Shown here: positions 34,801 to 41,937 of the stretch, one piece after another
How the letters are laid out: each line of letters starts with the position of its first letter
Numbering within the stretch: position 1 is the stretch's first letter
Assembly (NCBI RefSeq): GCF_003315035.1
Contig: NZ_QNRE01000002.1
Span: 186,001-250,000, forward strand
Reading direction: 5' to 3'
DNA: 64,000 nt
From: Nocardia puris
GTDB lineage: Bacteria; Actinomycetota; Actinomycetes; Mycobacteriales; Mycobacteriaceae
Notes under the pieces: model-generated
What the model was told of the DNA's origin: nothing
The model's input: the letters and a program-made list of their open reading frames with translations, nothing else
The model's database searches: none
Translations under genes and position numbers: made by a program

Positions 34801-37344
34801 GAAGCGGTGCCGACCACCTGCGTCGCGGTAGTGGCGGCGATGGGCGAGCTGCGGTCCGGCAGTCCCGTCGTCGCGGCGCTCGCCGGACAACTCGACGCGA
34901 CCGAACCCGGACGGGTGCCGGTGGTGGATCTGCTGTTGCGCTGGGCCGACGCTCCCGACACGGTGGACGCGCGGGCGGCGGCGCTGCTGGACGCGCTGCG
35001 CGGCACGGGGCTGGCGGCGCACGTGCGGCGCGTGACCGTCGCGGTGGCGCCGCCCGACGGGTCGCACCTCGAGCACTTCACCTTCCGGGTGCGCGGCGGC
35101 GAACTGGTCGAAGACACGGTGGTGCGCGGCGTGCACCCGCTCATGGGCCGCCGCCTGCACCTGTGGCGGCTGCGCAACTTCGACCTGCACCGGCTGCGCG
35201 CGCCCGTCGACGTGGTGGCCTATCGCGCGGTGGCGAAGGAGAATTCGGCCGACCAGCGCCTGGTCGCGCTCGCCCAGGTGCGCACCTTCGAACCGGTGCG
35301 CCGCGAGGACGGCGCGATCGTCACCGTGCGCGGCGCCGACGCGGCGCTGGACGCCTGCGCGGAGGTGGTGGCGCGAGCGCGCCGCGATCTCGGCGCCGGC
35401 GGACCGGACCTCAACCACGTGTGGCTCGACGTGCGGCCCGTGATCGACGCCGACCCCACGGCACTGGCCGAGTGGTTGCGGACCGCGTCGCGGCGGGTGC
35501 TGCTCTCCGGAATCCGAGAAGTATACGTGCACGGGCGTTTTCGCGGCTCGGGCGGTGCGTATGAGGTGCGCACGGTGCGCCTCGAGCATCACGCGGCGGC
35601 GGGCGGCGGCGTGGAAGTGGACCCCGCGCCGACCGCGCCGATCGCGCCGCTGCGCGACTACGACCAGAAGGTGCTGCGGGCCCGTCGTCGCGGCGCGGTG
35701 TACCCGTACGAACTGATCGACACCGTGCGCGGCCGCGACGGCGCGTTCACCGAACTCGACCTGGACGCCGATGGCCACGGTCTGGTTGAGGTGGACCGGC
35801 CGCGCGGTGAGAACACCTGCGGCATCGTCGTGGGCTCGGTGTCCACGCCGACCCCGCTGCATCCGGAGGGCATCCGCCGCGTCGTGCTGTTCGGCGATCC
35901 GCTGCGCGAACTCGGCGCACTGGGCGAGGCCGAATGCGCGCGCATCGACGCCGCCCTGGATCTCGCGGAGCGCGAAGGCATTCCGGTGGAGTGGTTCGCC
36001 CTGTCCGCCGGTGCGCGGATCGCGATGGACTCTGGCACCGAGAACATGGACTGGGTGGCGCGGGTGCTGCGCCGGATCGTGCGCTTCACCCAGGCGGGCG
36101 GCGAGATCAATATCGTGGTGGCGGGCATCAACGTCGGCGCGCAGCCGTACTGGAACGCCGAGGCCACCATGCTCATGCACACCAAGGGCATCCTCGTGAT
36201 GACGCCCGCGAGCGCGATGGTGCTCACCGGCAAGCAGTCGCTGGACTTCTCCGGCGGCGTGTCGGCCGAGGACAACTTCGGCATCGGCGGCTACGCCCGC
36301 GTGATGGGCCCCAACGGTCAGGCCCAGTACTTCGCGCCGGATCTGGCTGCGGCGCAAGACATCCTGATGTCGCACTACGGCCACACCTACATCGCGCGCG
36401 GGGAAACGGCGCCCCGCCGCGCCGTCACCGCCGATCCGGTGGATCGCGACGTGACCGCGTTCCCGCACAGCCATCCCGGCAGCGAATTCATTACGGTCGG
36501 TGAGATCTTCGGCGCGGACACCAACCCCGACCGCAAGAAGCCGTTCTCGATCCGGGCCGTGCTGCGCGCGGTGTCGGACACCGACCACCTGCTTCTGGAG
36601 CGCTGGGCCGATATGGCCGAAGCCGAGACGGCCGTCGTCACCGACGCCCGCATCGCCGGGACCTCCGTCTGCCTGATCGGCATCGAATCCGTCCCGGTGC
36701 CCCGGCACGGGTTCCCGCCCGCCGACGGACCCGAATCCTTCACGGCGGGCACACTTTTCCCGCTGTCGTCGAAGAAGGTGGCGCGGGCCATCAACGCCGC
36801 GAGCGGCAACCGCCCGGTGGTCGTGCTGGCCAACCTCTCGGGCTTCGACGGCTCGCCGGAGTCCATGCGGCGGCTGCAATTGGAGTACGGCGCCGAAATC
36901 GGCCGCGCCGTGGTGAATTTCGAGGGCCGGTTCGTCTTCTGCGTCATCTCCCGCTACCACGGCGGCGCGTTCGTGGTGTTCTCCAAGGCGCTCAACCCGG
37001 AGATGACCGTGCTGGCCGTCGACGGCTCGTTCGCCTCGGTGATCGGCGGCGCACCGGCCGCCGCCGTGGTCTTCGCCCGCACGGTCGCCGACCGCACCGC
37101 CGCCGACCCCCGCGTGCGACTGCTCGGCGAACGCGTCGCCGCCACCGCCGACCCGGCCAAGCGGGTCGAACTGCTGACCGAACTGGCCGACCTGCGCACC
37201 GCCGTGCGCGCCGAGAAGCTCTCCGAACTCGGCGCCGAGTTCGACCGCGTCCACAGCATCCGCCGCGCGGTCGAGGTCGGCTCGGTCGACGAGATCGTGT
37301 CGGCGCAGCGGCTGCGGCCCCGGATCGCGGCGGCGCTGGGGTGA
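31888..37344 (+). CDS. Single-chain multidomain acyl-CoA carboxylase, eukaryotic-ACC-like
   Basis: An 1818-residue protein. Residues about 1-450 are an ATP-grasp biotin carboxylase ('GGGGRGIRML' glycine loop, 'HIEVQVIADS', 'EVNTRLQVEHPVTE'). Lys619 in ESMKMET is the biotin attachment site. Residues about 655-1240 resemble the central region of eukaryotic acetyl-CoA carboxylases ('LRNFDLHRL', 'DLNHVWLDVRPVIDADPT'). Residues about 1260-1818 are the carboxyltransferase ('INIVVAGINVGAQPYWNAEATML', 'FSGGVSAEDNFGI', 'NLSGFDGSPES'). Such an enzyme carboxylates an acyl-CoA with bicarbonate and ATP; acetyl-, propionyl- or longer acyl-CoA are all possible. ATG 31888 follows GGAGGA. Confidence 0.85.
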   Translation: MFTRIAIVNRGEAARRLIHAVRELNAGRPGLPPIRTIALHTDGERHAGFVRAADEAYALGPASARPYLDHAVLERALLATGADAAWAGWGFVAEDPAFVDLCDRIGVRFVGPSGAAMRALGDKIGAKRLAEQVGVPVADWSRGPVTSLADAAAQAERIGYPLMLKAAAGGGGRGIRMLTSRAELEDAYDRTRAEALRAFGDDSVFLERLISGARHIEVQVIADSAGTAWALGVRDCSVQRRNQKIVEESASPVLDADQIALIKASAERLVAAVGYCGAATVEFLYEPRERVFAFLEVNTRLQVEHPVTELTTGFDLVKAQLAVASGLPLGDDRPVERGHAIEVRLNAEDAERDFAPAPGRIAFTRWPVGPGVRIDTGIVEGDEIPPDFDSMIAKVIAYGRDRDEALARLRRAVAETTVVIDGGVTNKSLLLWLLAAPDVIDASADTRWVDRMAAAGRVTPPQRPGIALAAAAIESYEEGERARRIRLWENGRGGRPQVLDDTVATAEVELSGRVFRVVTARVDADRYRIRIEDETFDAAIERRGRYLATLTVRGRAYDTVTAVQGTVHVIEVDGVAHRVSRAEGGAVRAPAPALVVATPVPVGGEVAAGDPVIVLESMKMETVLPAPFDGRIRNLAVSVGSQVVTGTLLAQLDPVGEEAAPEAAELVDLRLPPDVAADVPDALPALAELHALLLGYDSIEGADDALARHLREREPVVAALGAPPVAEAALLDAFCDLADLFDPAPARESHRSHREQLHVYLHSLDVRRGGLSADFEAALTAALAHYGVPGTERTPELEAALYRIVLAGKRFDPLAKVAGELVKSWLAGPRPDEDDGIRATLERLSRATEVRDPVLAELARSVGFHWFVAPSADAAQAAALAGVPAELALIAAETAGPDRDRRLDALAELAESLDGVIGARLRAEAGALDTPLLEVLCRRRYREQRLREVRTVARAGFVFAACDYELELRPDEAVPTTCVAVVAAMGELRSGSPVVAALAGQLDATEPGRVPVVDLLLRWADAPDTVDARAAALLDALRGTGLAAHVRRVTVAVAPPDGSHLEHFTFRVRGGELVEDTVVRGVHPLMGRRLHLWRLRNFDLHRLRAPVDVVAYRAVAKENSADQRLVALAQVRTFEPVRREDGAIVTVRGADAALDACAEVVARARRDLGAGGPDLNHVWLDVRPVIDADPTALAEWLRTASRRVLLSGIREVYVHGRFRGSGGAYEVRTVRLEHHAAAGGGVEVDPAPTAPIAPLRDYDQKVLRARRRGAVYPYELIDTVRGRDGAFTELDLDADGHGLVEVDRPRGENTCGIVVGSVSTPTPLHPEGIRRVVLFGDPLRELGALGEAECARIDAALDLAEREGIPVEWFALSAGARIAMDSGTENMDWVARVLRRIVRFTQAGGEINIVVAGINVGAQPYWNAEATMLMHTKGILVMTPASAMVLTGKQSLDFSGGVSAEDNFGIGGYARVMGPNGQAQYFAPDLAAAQDILMSHYGHTYIARGETAPRRAVTADPVDRDVTAFPHSHPGSEFITVGEIFGADTNPDRKKPFSIRAVLRAVSDTDHLLLERWADMAEAETAVVTDARIAGTSVCLIGIESVPVPRHGFPPADGPESFTAGTLFPLSSKKVARAINAASGNRPVVVLANLSGFDGSPESMRRLQLEYGAEIGRAVVNFEGRFVFCVISRYHGGAFVVFSKALNPEMTVLAVDGSFASVIGGAPAAAVVFARTVADRTAADPRVRLLGERVAATADPAKRVELLTELADLRTAVRAEKLSELGAEFDRVHSIRRAVEVGSVDEIVSAQRLRPRIAAALG

Positions 37345-37377
37345 TCCGGGCGGGCCGGGGTGCGTGCCGCCGGGCCC

Positions 37378-37397
37378 TATATCAATCCGTTACGCTG
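37378..37397 (+). promoter_or_regulatory. AT-rich patch before the 33-codon gene
   Basis: TATATC (37378-37383) and TACGCT (37391-37396) are the only A/T-rich elements in the 88-bp gap after the carboxylase stop and could be a -10 box placed about 37-50 bp before the start codon. No good -35 element is visible. This supports, weakly, separate transcription of the small gene. Confidence 0.35.
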
Positions 37398-37432
37398 GTG
37401 CCCGCACTGAGGATCGTGAGAGGTTAGGAAGT

Positions 37433-37534
37433 ATGGGAAGTACTGTTCTCGACATCGTCGCCCTGGTCACCAACCGCGCCGCGGCCTTCTGGAACTGGAT
37501 GGCCACCGGATCGGCGGGCTTTCCTCCGCTGTGA
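37433..37534 (+). CDS. 33-residue hydrophobic/aromatic peptide gene
   Basis: ATG 37433 follows an AGGAAGT ribosome site and encodes 33 residues with high G/C at codon third positions. The peptide starts MGSTVLDIVALVTNR, is amphipathic to hydrophobic up to about residue 19, has Trp20 and Trp22, and ends in a Gly/Pro tail (GSAGFPPL). No cleavable signal is obvious. A strong hairpin terminator (37550-37575) follows by 16 bp, and the gene stands alone between the carboxylase and a convergent gene. It is too short for most gene callers. Function unknown; membrane-active or regulatory peptide is speculation. Confidence 0.55.
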   Translation: MGSTVLDIVALVTNRAAAFWNWMATGSAGFPPL

Positions 37535-37549
37535 GGTAATGCCGATATG

Positions 37550-37575
37550 AACCCCCGGTCTCGCGACCGGGGGTT
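37550..37575. terminator. Strong hairpin terminator between convergent genes
   Basis: Perfect 11-bp stem (37550-37560 AACCCCCGGTC with 37565-37575) and loop TCGC, followed by TCTGC on the plus strand. It serves the 33-codon gene and, being symmetrical, probably also the convergent gene that ends at 37580. Confidence 0.85.
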
Positions 37576-37579
37576 TCTG

Positions 37580-38386
37580 CTATCCGGGGAGGTCTAAGGC
37601 CAGGTCGCGCGGTTCGATCCACAGCGCTTCGGCCACCGCGCACAGTTCGCCCGCGGCGGTCGAAAGTGCCACGCCCACCGTGTATTTGCGGCCCTGCGCG
37701 GCGATCGGCCAGGCGTGGGTGATGTGCGGTTCGCCGGCGCGAACCGGGCGCAGCACGGTGGCGGTGAGCGCGGCGGTCACGGCGCCGCGCCGCATGCCGA
37801 GGCGGACGAAGCCCGCGAGGCCGCCGGGGCAGTCGAGGGCGGACCACACGTCGTGCGGGGCCAAGATGCCGTCCAGGCCGGCCAGGGTCTCGTCGGGCAC
37901 CCAGCCGCCCGTGATCAGCTCGCTCTCGGGCAGCACCCACGGGAACAGGCGCAGACCCTTGCCGGTCGCGCAGGACTCGCCGCAGCCGTAGCAGTCCGTG
38001 ACGGGACGCTTCCCGGAGGCGAGGGCCGCTTCGGTCACCGCCAGCGCGTCGTCCCAGGACGGGGTGGGCGGGACGTCCACGGACAAGGTCGCGGGGTTGG
38101 CCTCCGCCAGCAGAGTGCCCGACGGGAGGCGCATCGCCGCGCCGCCCGATTCGGTGGCGGAGAGGTTCAGCGGCTCGCCCACCGGGACCTTCGCCCGGAA
38201 ATCGACGCGCACGGTCGCAGCGGTGCACCGCGCCGCGAGCACCCCGGCGACGTACCCGCCGAACGCCACCTGCGGATACCCGTGCACGTGGTCGGGCACG
38301 GTCAGTTCATCGACCTCGATCATCCGGCGCAACACCTCTCCCGCCACCGCCATACCGTCCCCGACCATACCGGCGGTTACGGACAC
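37580..38386 (-). CDS. Hypothetical protein, probable hotdog-fold thioesterase-like
   Basis: A 268-residue soluble protein. The first half has 'VHGYPQVAFGGYVAGVLAARCTAATVRVDFRAKVPVGEPLNLSA', the 'gating' helix-strand pattern of hotdog-fold acyl-CoA thioesterases and dehydratases. A Cys cluster follows (DCYGCGESCATGKG, C-x2-C-x3-C), which may bind a metal. The second half has another hotdog-like stretch with 'GGLAGFVRLGMRRGAVTAALTATVLRPVRAG' and 'YTVGVALSTAAGELCAVAEALWI', so the protein may be a fused double hotdog. Enzyme activity is inferred, not demonstrated. Start ATG 38386 or GTG nearby. Convergent with the 33-codon gene. Confidence 0.6.
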   Translation of the reverse strand: MSVTAGMVGDGMAVAGEVLRRMIEVDELTVPDHVHGYPQVAFGGYVAGVLAARCTAATVRVDFRAKVPVGEPLNLSATESGGAAMRLPSGTLLAEANPATLSVDVPPTPSWDDALAVTEAALASGKRPVTDCYGCGESCATGKGLRLFPWVLPESELITGGWVPDETLAGLDGILAPHDVWSALDCPGGLAGFVRLGMRRGAVTAALTATVLRPVRAGEPHITHAWPIAAQGRKYTVGVALSTAAGELCAVAEALWIEPRDLALDLPG

Positions 38387-38390
38387 GCCC

Positions 38391-39152
38391 TCACAGTGGT
38401 GCGCCGCCGAGTTCGGTGAGCAGGACGATCATCACCCCGATCTCCTGGCCCTGCGTCTGCACCATGGATCGGGCCAGTTCCTTCACCGGGCCGCCCTCGA
38501 GCATCGCGTCCACGGCCCGCGCCATCTCGACGCCGCCCTGGTGGTGACGGATCATCAGGCGCAGGAACAGCACCTCGGCGTCGCGGCCGCGCGCCGCCGC
38601 CAGCTCGTCCAGTTCGGCCTGCGTCGCCATGCCGGGCATGGCGGCCTGGGGCGCCTCCGCGTGATGGTGCGCCGCGCCCATCCACGCCATCGGGTTGGGC
38701 GAGAGTGGTGATGCCCCTGCCAGGCGCAACCAGCCGAGCATGGTGCCGATCTCCAGGCGCTGGGTGTCGGCGAGCTGATCGGCCAAGCGGCGGACCGTGG
38801 GGTTCGCGGCCGGGTCGAGGCGCTGGGTCATGAACAGCGCCTGCTGGTGGTGCGCTGTCATGTCCTGGGCGAAGCCGGTCTCGACGGCAGTGAGAACCGG
38901 TGCGGCCGAATGCTTCTCGGGCAGAAACAGCGGGCGCAGCGCCGCGCCGAGAACCAGCAGCGTGAGTGCCAGCGACGCGTACGCGGCCAGGCGCAGCGGG
39001 CGTGACGCGATCCAGTTGGGGCTCTTGGTGTTTCGTGATTCACCGTCCCGGTCTGCCTGCTCCGCGCTCGCCGGTACGTCGCGGTGAACTCGCGCGGGTG
39101 GGTGTTCCGCGCCGCTATGCCCAGGGGCTTCGGATGCCGGGATGTCGCTCAT
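38391..39152 (-). CDS. DUF305 membrane-anchored protein
   Basis: A 253-residue protein: an N-terminal cytoplasmic tail, one membrane segment ('AAYASLALTLLVLGAALRPLF') and an outside DUF305 domain. The domain has the family's His-rich helix signatures 'FAQDMTAHHQQALFMTQRL', 'MAWMGAAHHHAEAPQAAMPGM' and 'LRLMIRHHQGGVEMA'. HH and Met clusters suggest copper binding, and DUF305 proteins often lie near copper or redox genes. ATG 39152 overlaps the stop of the upstream LVIVD gene (ATGA), so the two proteins are co-translated. Confidence 0.85.
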   Translation of the reverse strand: MSDIPASEAPGHSGAEHPPARVHRDVPASAEQADRDGESRNTKSPNWIASRPLRLAAYASLALTLLVLGAALRPLFLPEKHSAAPVLTAVETGFAQDMTAHHQQALFMTQRLDPAANPTVRRLADQLADTQRLEIGTMLGWLRLAGASPLSPNPMAWMGAAHHHAEAPQAAMPGMATQAELDELAAARGRDAEVLFLRLMIRHHQGGVEMARAVDAMLEGGPVKELARSMVQTQGQEIGVMIVLLTELGGAPL

Positions 39153-40726
39153 GATCCGACCACGGACCGCTGATCGGCGGGCGGCGTATACACCCCGTTC
39201 TCCAAGCGCAGCACCATGAATCCGTTGTCGGAACAGGCGACATACAGTTCGTTGCCGCGCCACTCCGGCGGCGAGAAGCACCAGTCGGTCGACACGTCGC
39301 CGAACGCGAGCTTGCCGGTGCGCGGGGTGAGCGCGTCGGCCGGGTTGAACTGCCCTTCCAGCACCGCGCGCACCGCCGGCGGGGCGCTCATGAGCGGCAC
39401 GCCGATGATCGACGCCAGCGCGTGCGGTGAATTCCACAGTTCCAGATTGCGTCCGGTGCGGGCGGGCGGGTTGAAGTACGCGATCTCGCGCACCGCGAAC
39501 GGGTCGCGCACATCGAACACCCGGATGCCCGAGGAGATCCAGCCGCACGCCAGCGCCGTCGGGTTGTGCTGCCGGTCGGCCGCGCAGTAGTGCGATTCGT
39601 AGGCGAACGCCGAACCACCCATGGACGAACCGATATTCGCGTCGATGTGCTGGGGCAGGTTGATCTCCAGCTTGAGCTTGTTCACCACCTTCGGCCGCGT
39701 GTCGTCGGAGACGTCGACGAGTTTCACACCGCCCGAACCACCTTCGTCCACGGTGAACAGAAAGTCCTTGTCGCCGTAGGTGACCGGCACGCTGTGCTGG
39801 GTGGCCCAGCCGTCGGTCCAGAAGGTGCGGCCGATGTGGTGCACCTGCGGGTTCGGGTCGCGGCGCTGCACGGCGCTGATGTCGAGCACGGTGAACCCGC
39901 CCAGCGCGGACAGATACATGCGGTTGCCGTCGGGACTGATCCCGAAGCCGTGCGCCTCGATGCCGGTGAGTCCCTGCCACACCACCCGCGGGTTGGCGGG
40001 ATCGGTCAGGTCGACCGCGCTCACGAAGCCCGGCGCGATTCCGGAGGCCCAATAGGTGCGCCCGTCGGGGGAGAAGCCGCCCTCGTGCGTCGTGATCGGC
40101 AGCGGCATCAGCAGATTCGTGCCCGGGCCTGGGTTGAGCAGGCGCGGGTGGGCGCAGTCGGAGATGTCGTAGACCGACAGGTAGCCGACGCCGGTGCCGA
40201 CCGGCACGCCGGTGCCCACGAGCAGCTTGCGTTCGGCGTTGACCTTCAGGCTCTCCCAGGTGCCCGCCAGCATGGCGGGTTCGGTGAGGGTGGTGGTGGG
40301 ACGCGGATTCGCCGGATCCGACACGTCGAGCACCTGCACGCCCCGGCCCTCGCCCAGCAGATTGCCCGGGAAGAACGAAGCCATATAGGCGCAGTGCTCG
40401 AAGCTGGTGGAGGTGATGCCCGCGCCGCGCCCGGCGAACTGGCCCACCATCGATATGTTGCAGCGGTAGCCCTGGGTGCTGCGGCCGCTGTCCCGGTCGG
40501 CGGCGGGCACGTCGCCCTGGAGGCCGGGTTCGGGCATCGCGCCCGGCCCGCAGTCCGCCCGCGGCACCGACTCCCGGCCCACGTCGAAGAATTCCTGGAC
40601 GGCAGTCTCGATATCGGACTGCAGATCGGCGGAGGCACTGCCCGGCAGCATCAGCGCGACGAGCGCGCCGACGGTGAGCAGTGCCGCCCAGGATCTGGGG
40701 TGGCGCAGTGGCGGATGAGAGCGCAT
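39149..40726 (-). CDS. Secreted LVIVD-repeat beta-propeller protein
   Basis: A 525-residue protein with a classical signal peptide ('RSWAALLTVGALVALMLPGSASA', cleavage near residue 36), then repeats typical of LVIVD proteins: 'GVQVLDVSDPANPRP', 'GYLSVYDISDCAHPRLL', 'FTVLDISA', 'VKLVDVSDDTRPKVV', 'IRVFDVRDPFAVREIAYF'. This forms an extracellular beta-propeller with many conserved Cys and Trp. It is co-translated with the DUF305 gene. ATG 40726 follows GAGGGA. A repeat pair AGTAAC lies upstream (40802-40817). Partner or substrate unknown; the pair may bind or handle a metal at the cell surface. Confidence 0.8.
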   Translation of the reverse strand: MRSHPPLRHPRSWAALLTVGALVALMLPGSASADLQSDIETAVQEFFDVGRESVPRADCGPGAMPEPGLQGDVPAADRDSGRSTQGYRCNISMVGQFAGRGAGITSTSFEHCAYMASFFPGNLLGEGRGVQVLDVSDPANPRPTTTLTEPAMLAGTWESLKVNAERKLLVGTGVPVGTGVGYLSVYDISDCAHPRLLNPGPGTNLLMPLPITTHEGGFSPDGRTYWASGIAPGFVSAVDLTDPANPRVVWQGLTGIEAHGFGISPDGNRMYLSALGGFTVLDISAVQRRDPNPQVHHIGRTFWTDGWATQHSVPVTYGDKDFLFTVDEGGSGGVKLVDVSDDTRPKVVNKLKLEINLPQHIDANIGSSMGGSAFAYESHYCAADRQHNPTALACGWISSGIRVFDVRDPFAVREIAYFNPPARTGRNLELWNSPHALASIIGVPLMSAPPAVRAVLEGQFNPADALTPRTGKLAFGDVSTDWCFSPPEWRGNELYVACSDNGFMVLRLENGVYTPPADQRSVVGS

Positions 40727-40801
40727 CGTCGCGGTCCCTCGGCTTTCTCGATCGCGGTGACGCGTCACCTACCGAGACAGTGACGCAGCTGACTGCATGG
40801 T

Positions 40802-40817
40802 AGTAACCGTGAGTAAC
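40802..40817. promoter_or_regulatory. Direct repeat AGTAAC, 10-bp spacing
   Basis: AGTAAC occurs at 40802-40807 and 40812-40817, exactly one helical turn apart, 76-91 bp before the LVIVD-gene start. Direct repeats on one face of the helix are the usual target of OmpR-type response regulators. This is a candidate only; the same motif is not seen elsewhere in the window. Confidence 0.35.
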
Positions 40818-41241
40818 TTACGGAAGCGATTCGAGGGAATCTACGGGGGATTGATCTGGTAAGTAGTGCCGATTCGGGGGTGCGGGAGCGCACGGCGCAT
40901 CGGTTCAGGTAGGTACTTGTTTCGTGGTTGGCGGTCGGTCAGGGTGAGCTGATGCAGGAGAACGCGGTTACTGGGCGAATCGACTGGGACAGGTGAACCC
41001 GCCCCAGCGTCGCTGAGCTCGGAACGGTTGCCAGGGGATGGCCGCGCGGCGCAGGACTCGATGCCGTCACGAGTCGTCCACGATTCCCGGATCCGCGCGG
41101 TGGTCGCCCGGAGGGCCCGTTCGATGATCTCCGATTCGCCATGCCGGCCGCACGACCTTCGGCATGCCATCATCAGAAACGTCGAAGCCATCGCTGACGA
41201 GCCGGACCGGGCGGCACGGGCGGCGATGCGGCACCGATAGC
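40818..41241. other. Intergenic region, no supported gene
   Basis: Between the LVIVD-gene promoter and the stop of the alpha/beta hydrolase gene. Frames at 41028-41240 (plus) and 40841-41251 (minus) are open but lack ribosome sites, recognisable domains and consistent codon bias. The stretch near 41161-41238 has 'RHAIIRNVEAIADEPDRAARAAM' on the plus strand, which looks slightly protein-like, and could be the decayed end of a regulator gene. I support no gene here. Confidence 0.6.
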
Positions 41242-41937
41242 TCAGCGCCAACGGCTACCGTGCGCTCCGCGTTGCCGAGGCCGGACCGTCAGAAGCAGAT
41301 GCGACAGCTGTTCTGGATCCGTGAGCATGATGTCGTGCGGGCCGTCGACGGCCTGGGTGCGATATCCGAGGGCCGCGCCGAAGTGGTCGAAAGCGTAGGT
41401 CTGAGGCCGGCAGTAGATGGCGGTTCCGGGAATTCGGTCGACGGCGCCGGTCAAGTGAGTCGGCTCGGTGAAAGTTCGCAGAGGTTGCGGTCGCAGCTGC
41501 GTCCTGAGACGGGCTGCGACGGCAGCATCGGTGATGCCGAACGCAGCGGGAGGCGGGGCCGGAATCTGTTGTCCCACAGCAGCGGTACGAACCGCTTGGA
41601 CGAATGCGGGGGGAGCCAGGGTGAACATGCTGGCTCTGTCGCCACCGGCCCATCCGTCGACCAATACGATGTGGTCCACGTGATCGGGCCGCAGGTCGGC
41701 GGCTTCGCGGACCACCAGCCCCGCGTAGCTGTGCCCGACCAGCACCAGCGCCTCTGTGCGGGGTACCGCGTCGAGGGTTGCGACGACTGCCGCGACCTGG
41801 TCGTGCAGTCCATGGCGGGGGTCGGTGCCGAGGTCGGGGATACGGGTGTGCGCTCCCGCTGCGTGCAGGATCGGCGCCACCGCCCCCCAGGCCCGAGGGT
41901 CGTGCCAGGCACCGTGGACGAGAACGTATGTGGTCAT
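41242..41937 (-). CDS. Alpha/beta hydrolase
   Basis: A 231-residue hydrolase with oxyanion-hole HGAW (residues 8-11), nucleophile Ser70 in VGHSYAG, and a C-terminal histidine in 'GPHDIML' near residue 205. The lid insertion (about 100-150) is Pro/Ala-rich. It belongs to the small esterase/lactonase subgroup that begins 'MTTYVLVHGAWHDPRAW'. ATG 41937 overlaps the LLM oxidoreductase stop (ATGA), so the two are co-translated. Together with the quinone oxidoreductase and LLM genes it may form a degradation cassette for a small organic compound. Confidence 0.85.
   Translation of the reverse strand: MTTYVLVHGAWHDPRAWGAVAPILHAAGAHTRIPDLGTDPRHGLHDQVAAVVATLDAVPRTEALVLVGHSYAGLVVREAADLRPDHVDHIVLVDGWAGGDRASMFTLAPPAFVQAVRTAAVGQQIPAPPPAAFGITDAAVAARLRTQLRPQPLRTFTEPTHLTGAVDRIPGTAIYCRPQTYAFDHFGAALGYRTQAVDGPHDIMLTDPEQLSHLLLTVRPRQRGAHGSRWR

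Noticed and set aside
34303..37254. 983-codon minus-strand frame antisense to the carboxylase
   Set aside because: Shadow of the carboxyltransferase and central coding sequence, no start signal and no domains.
41028..41240. 70-codon plus-strand ORF before the hydrolase gene
   Set aside because: The end looks slightly like a regulator tail, but there is no ribosome site, no domain and no conserved partner; kept only as a note on the intergenic region.
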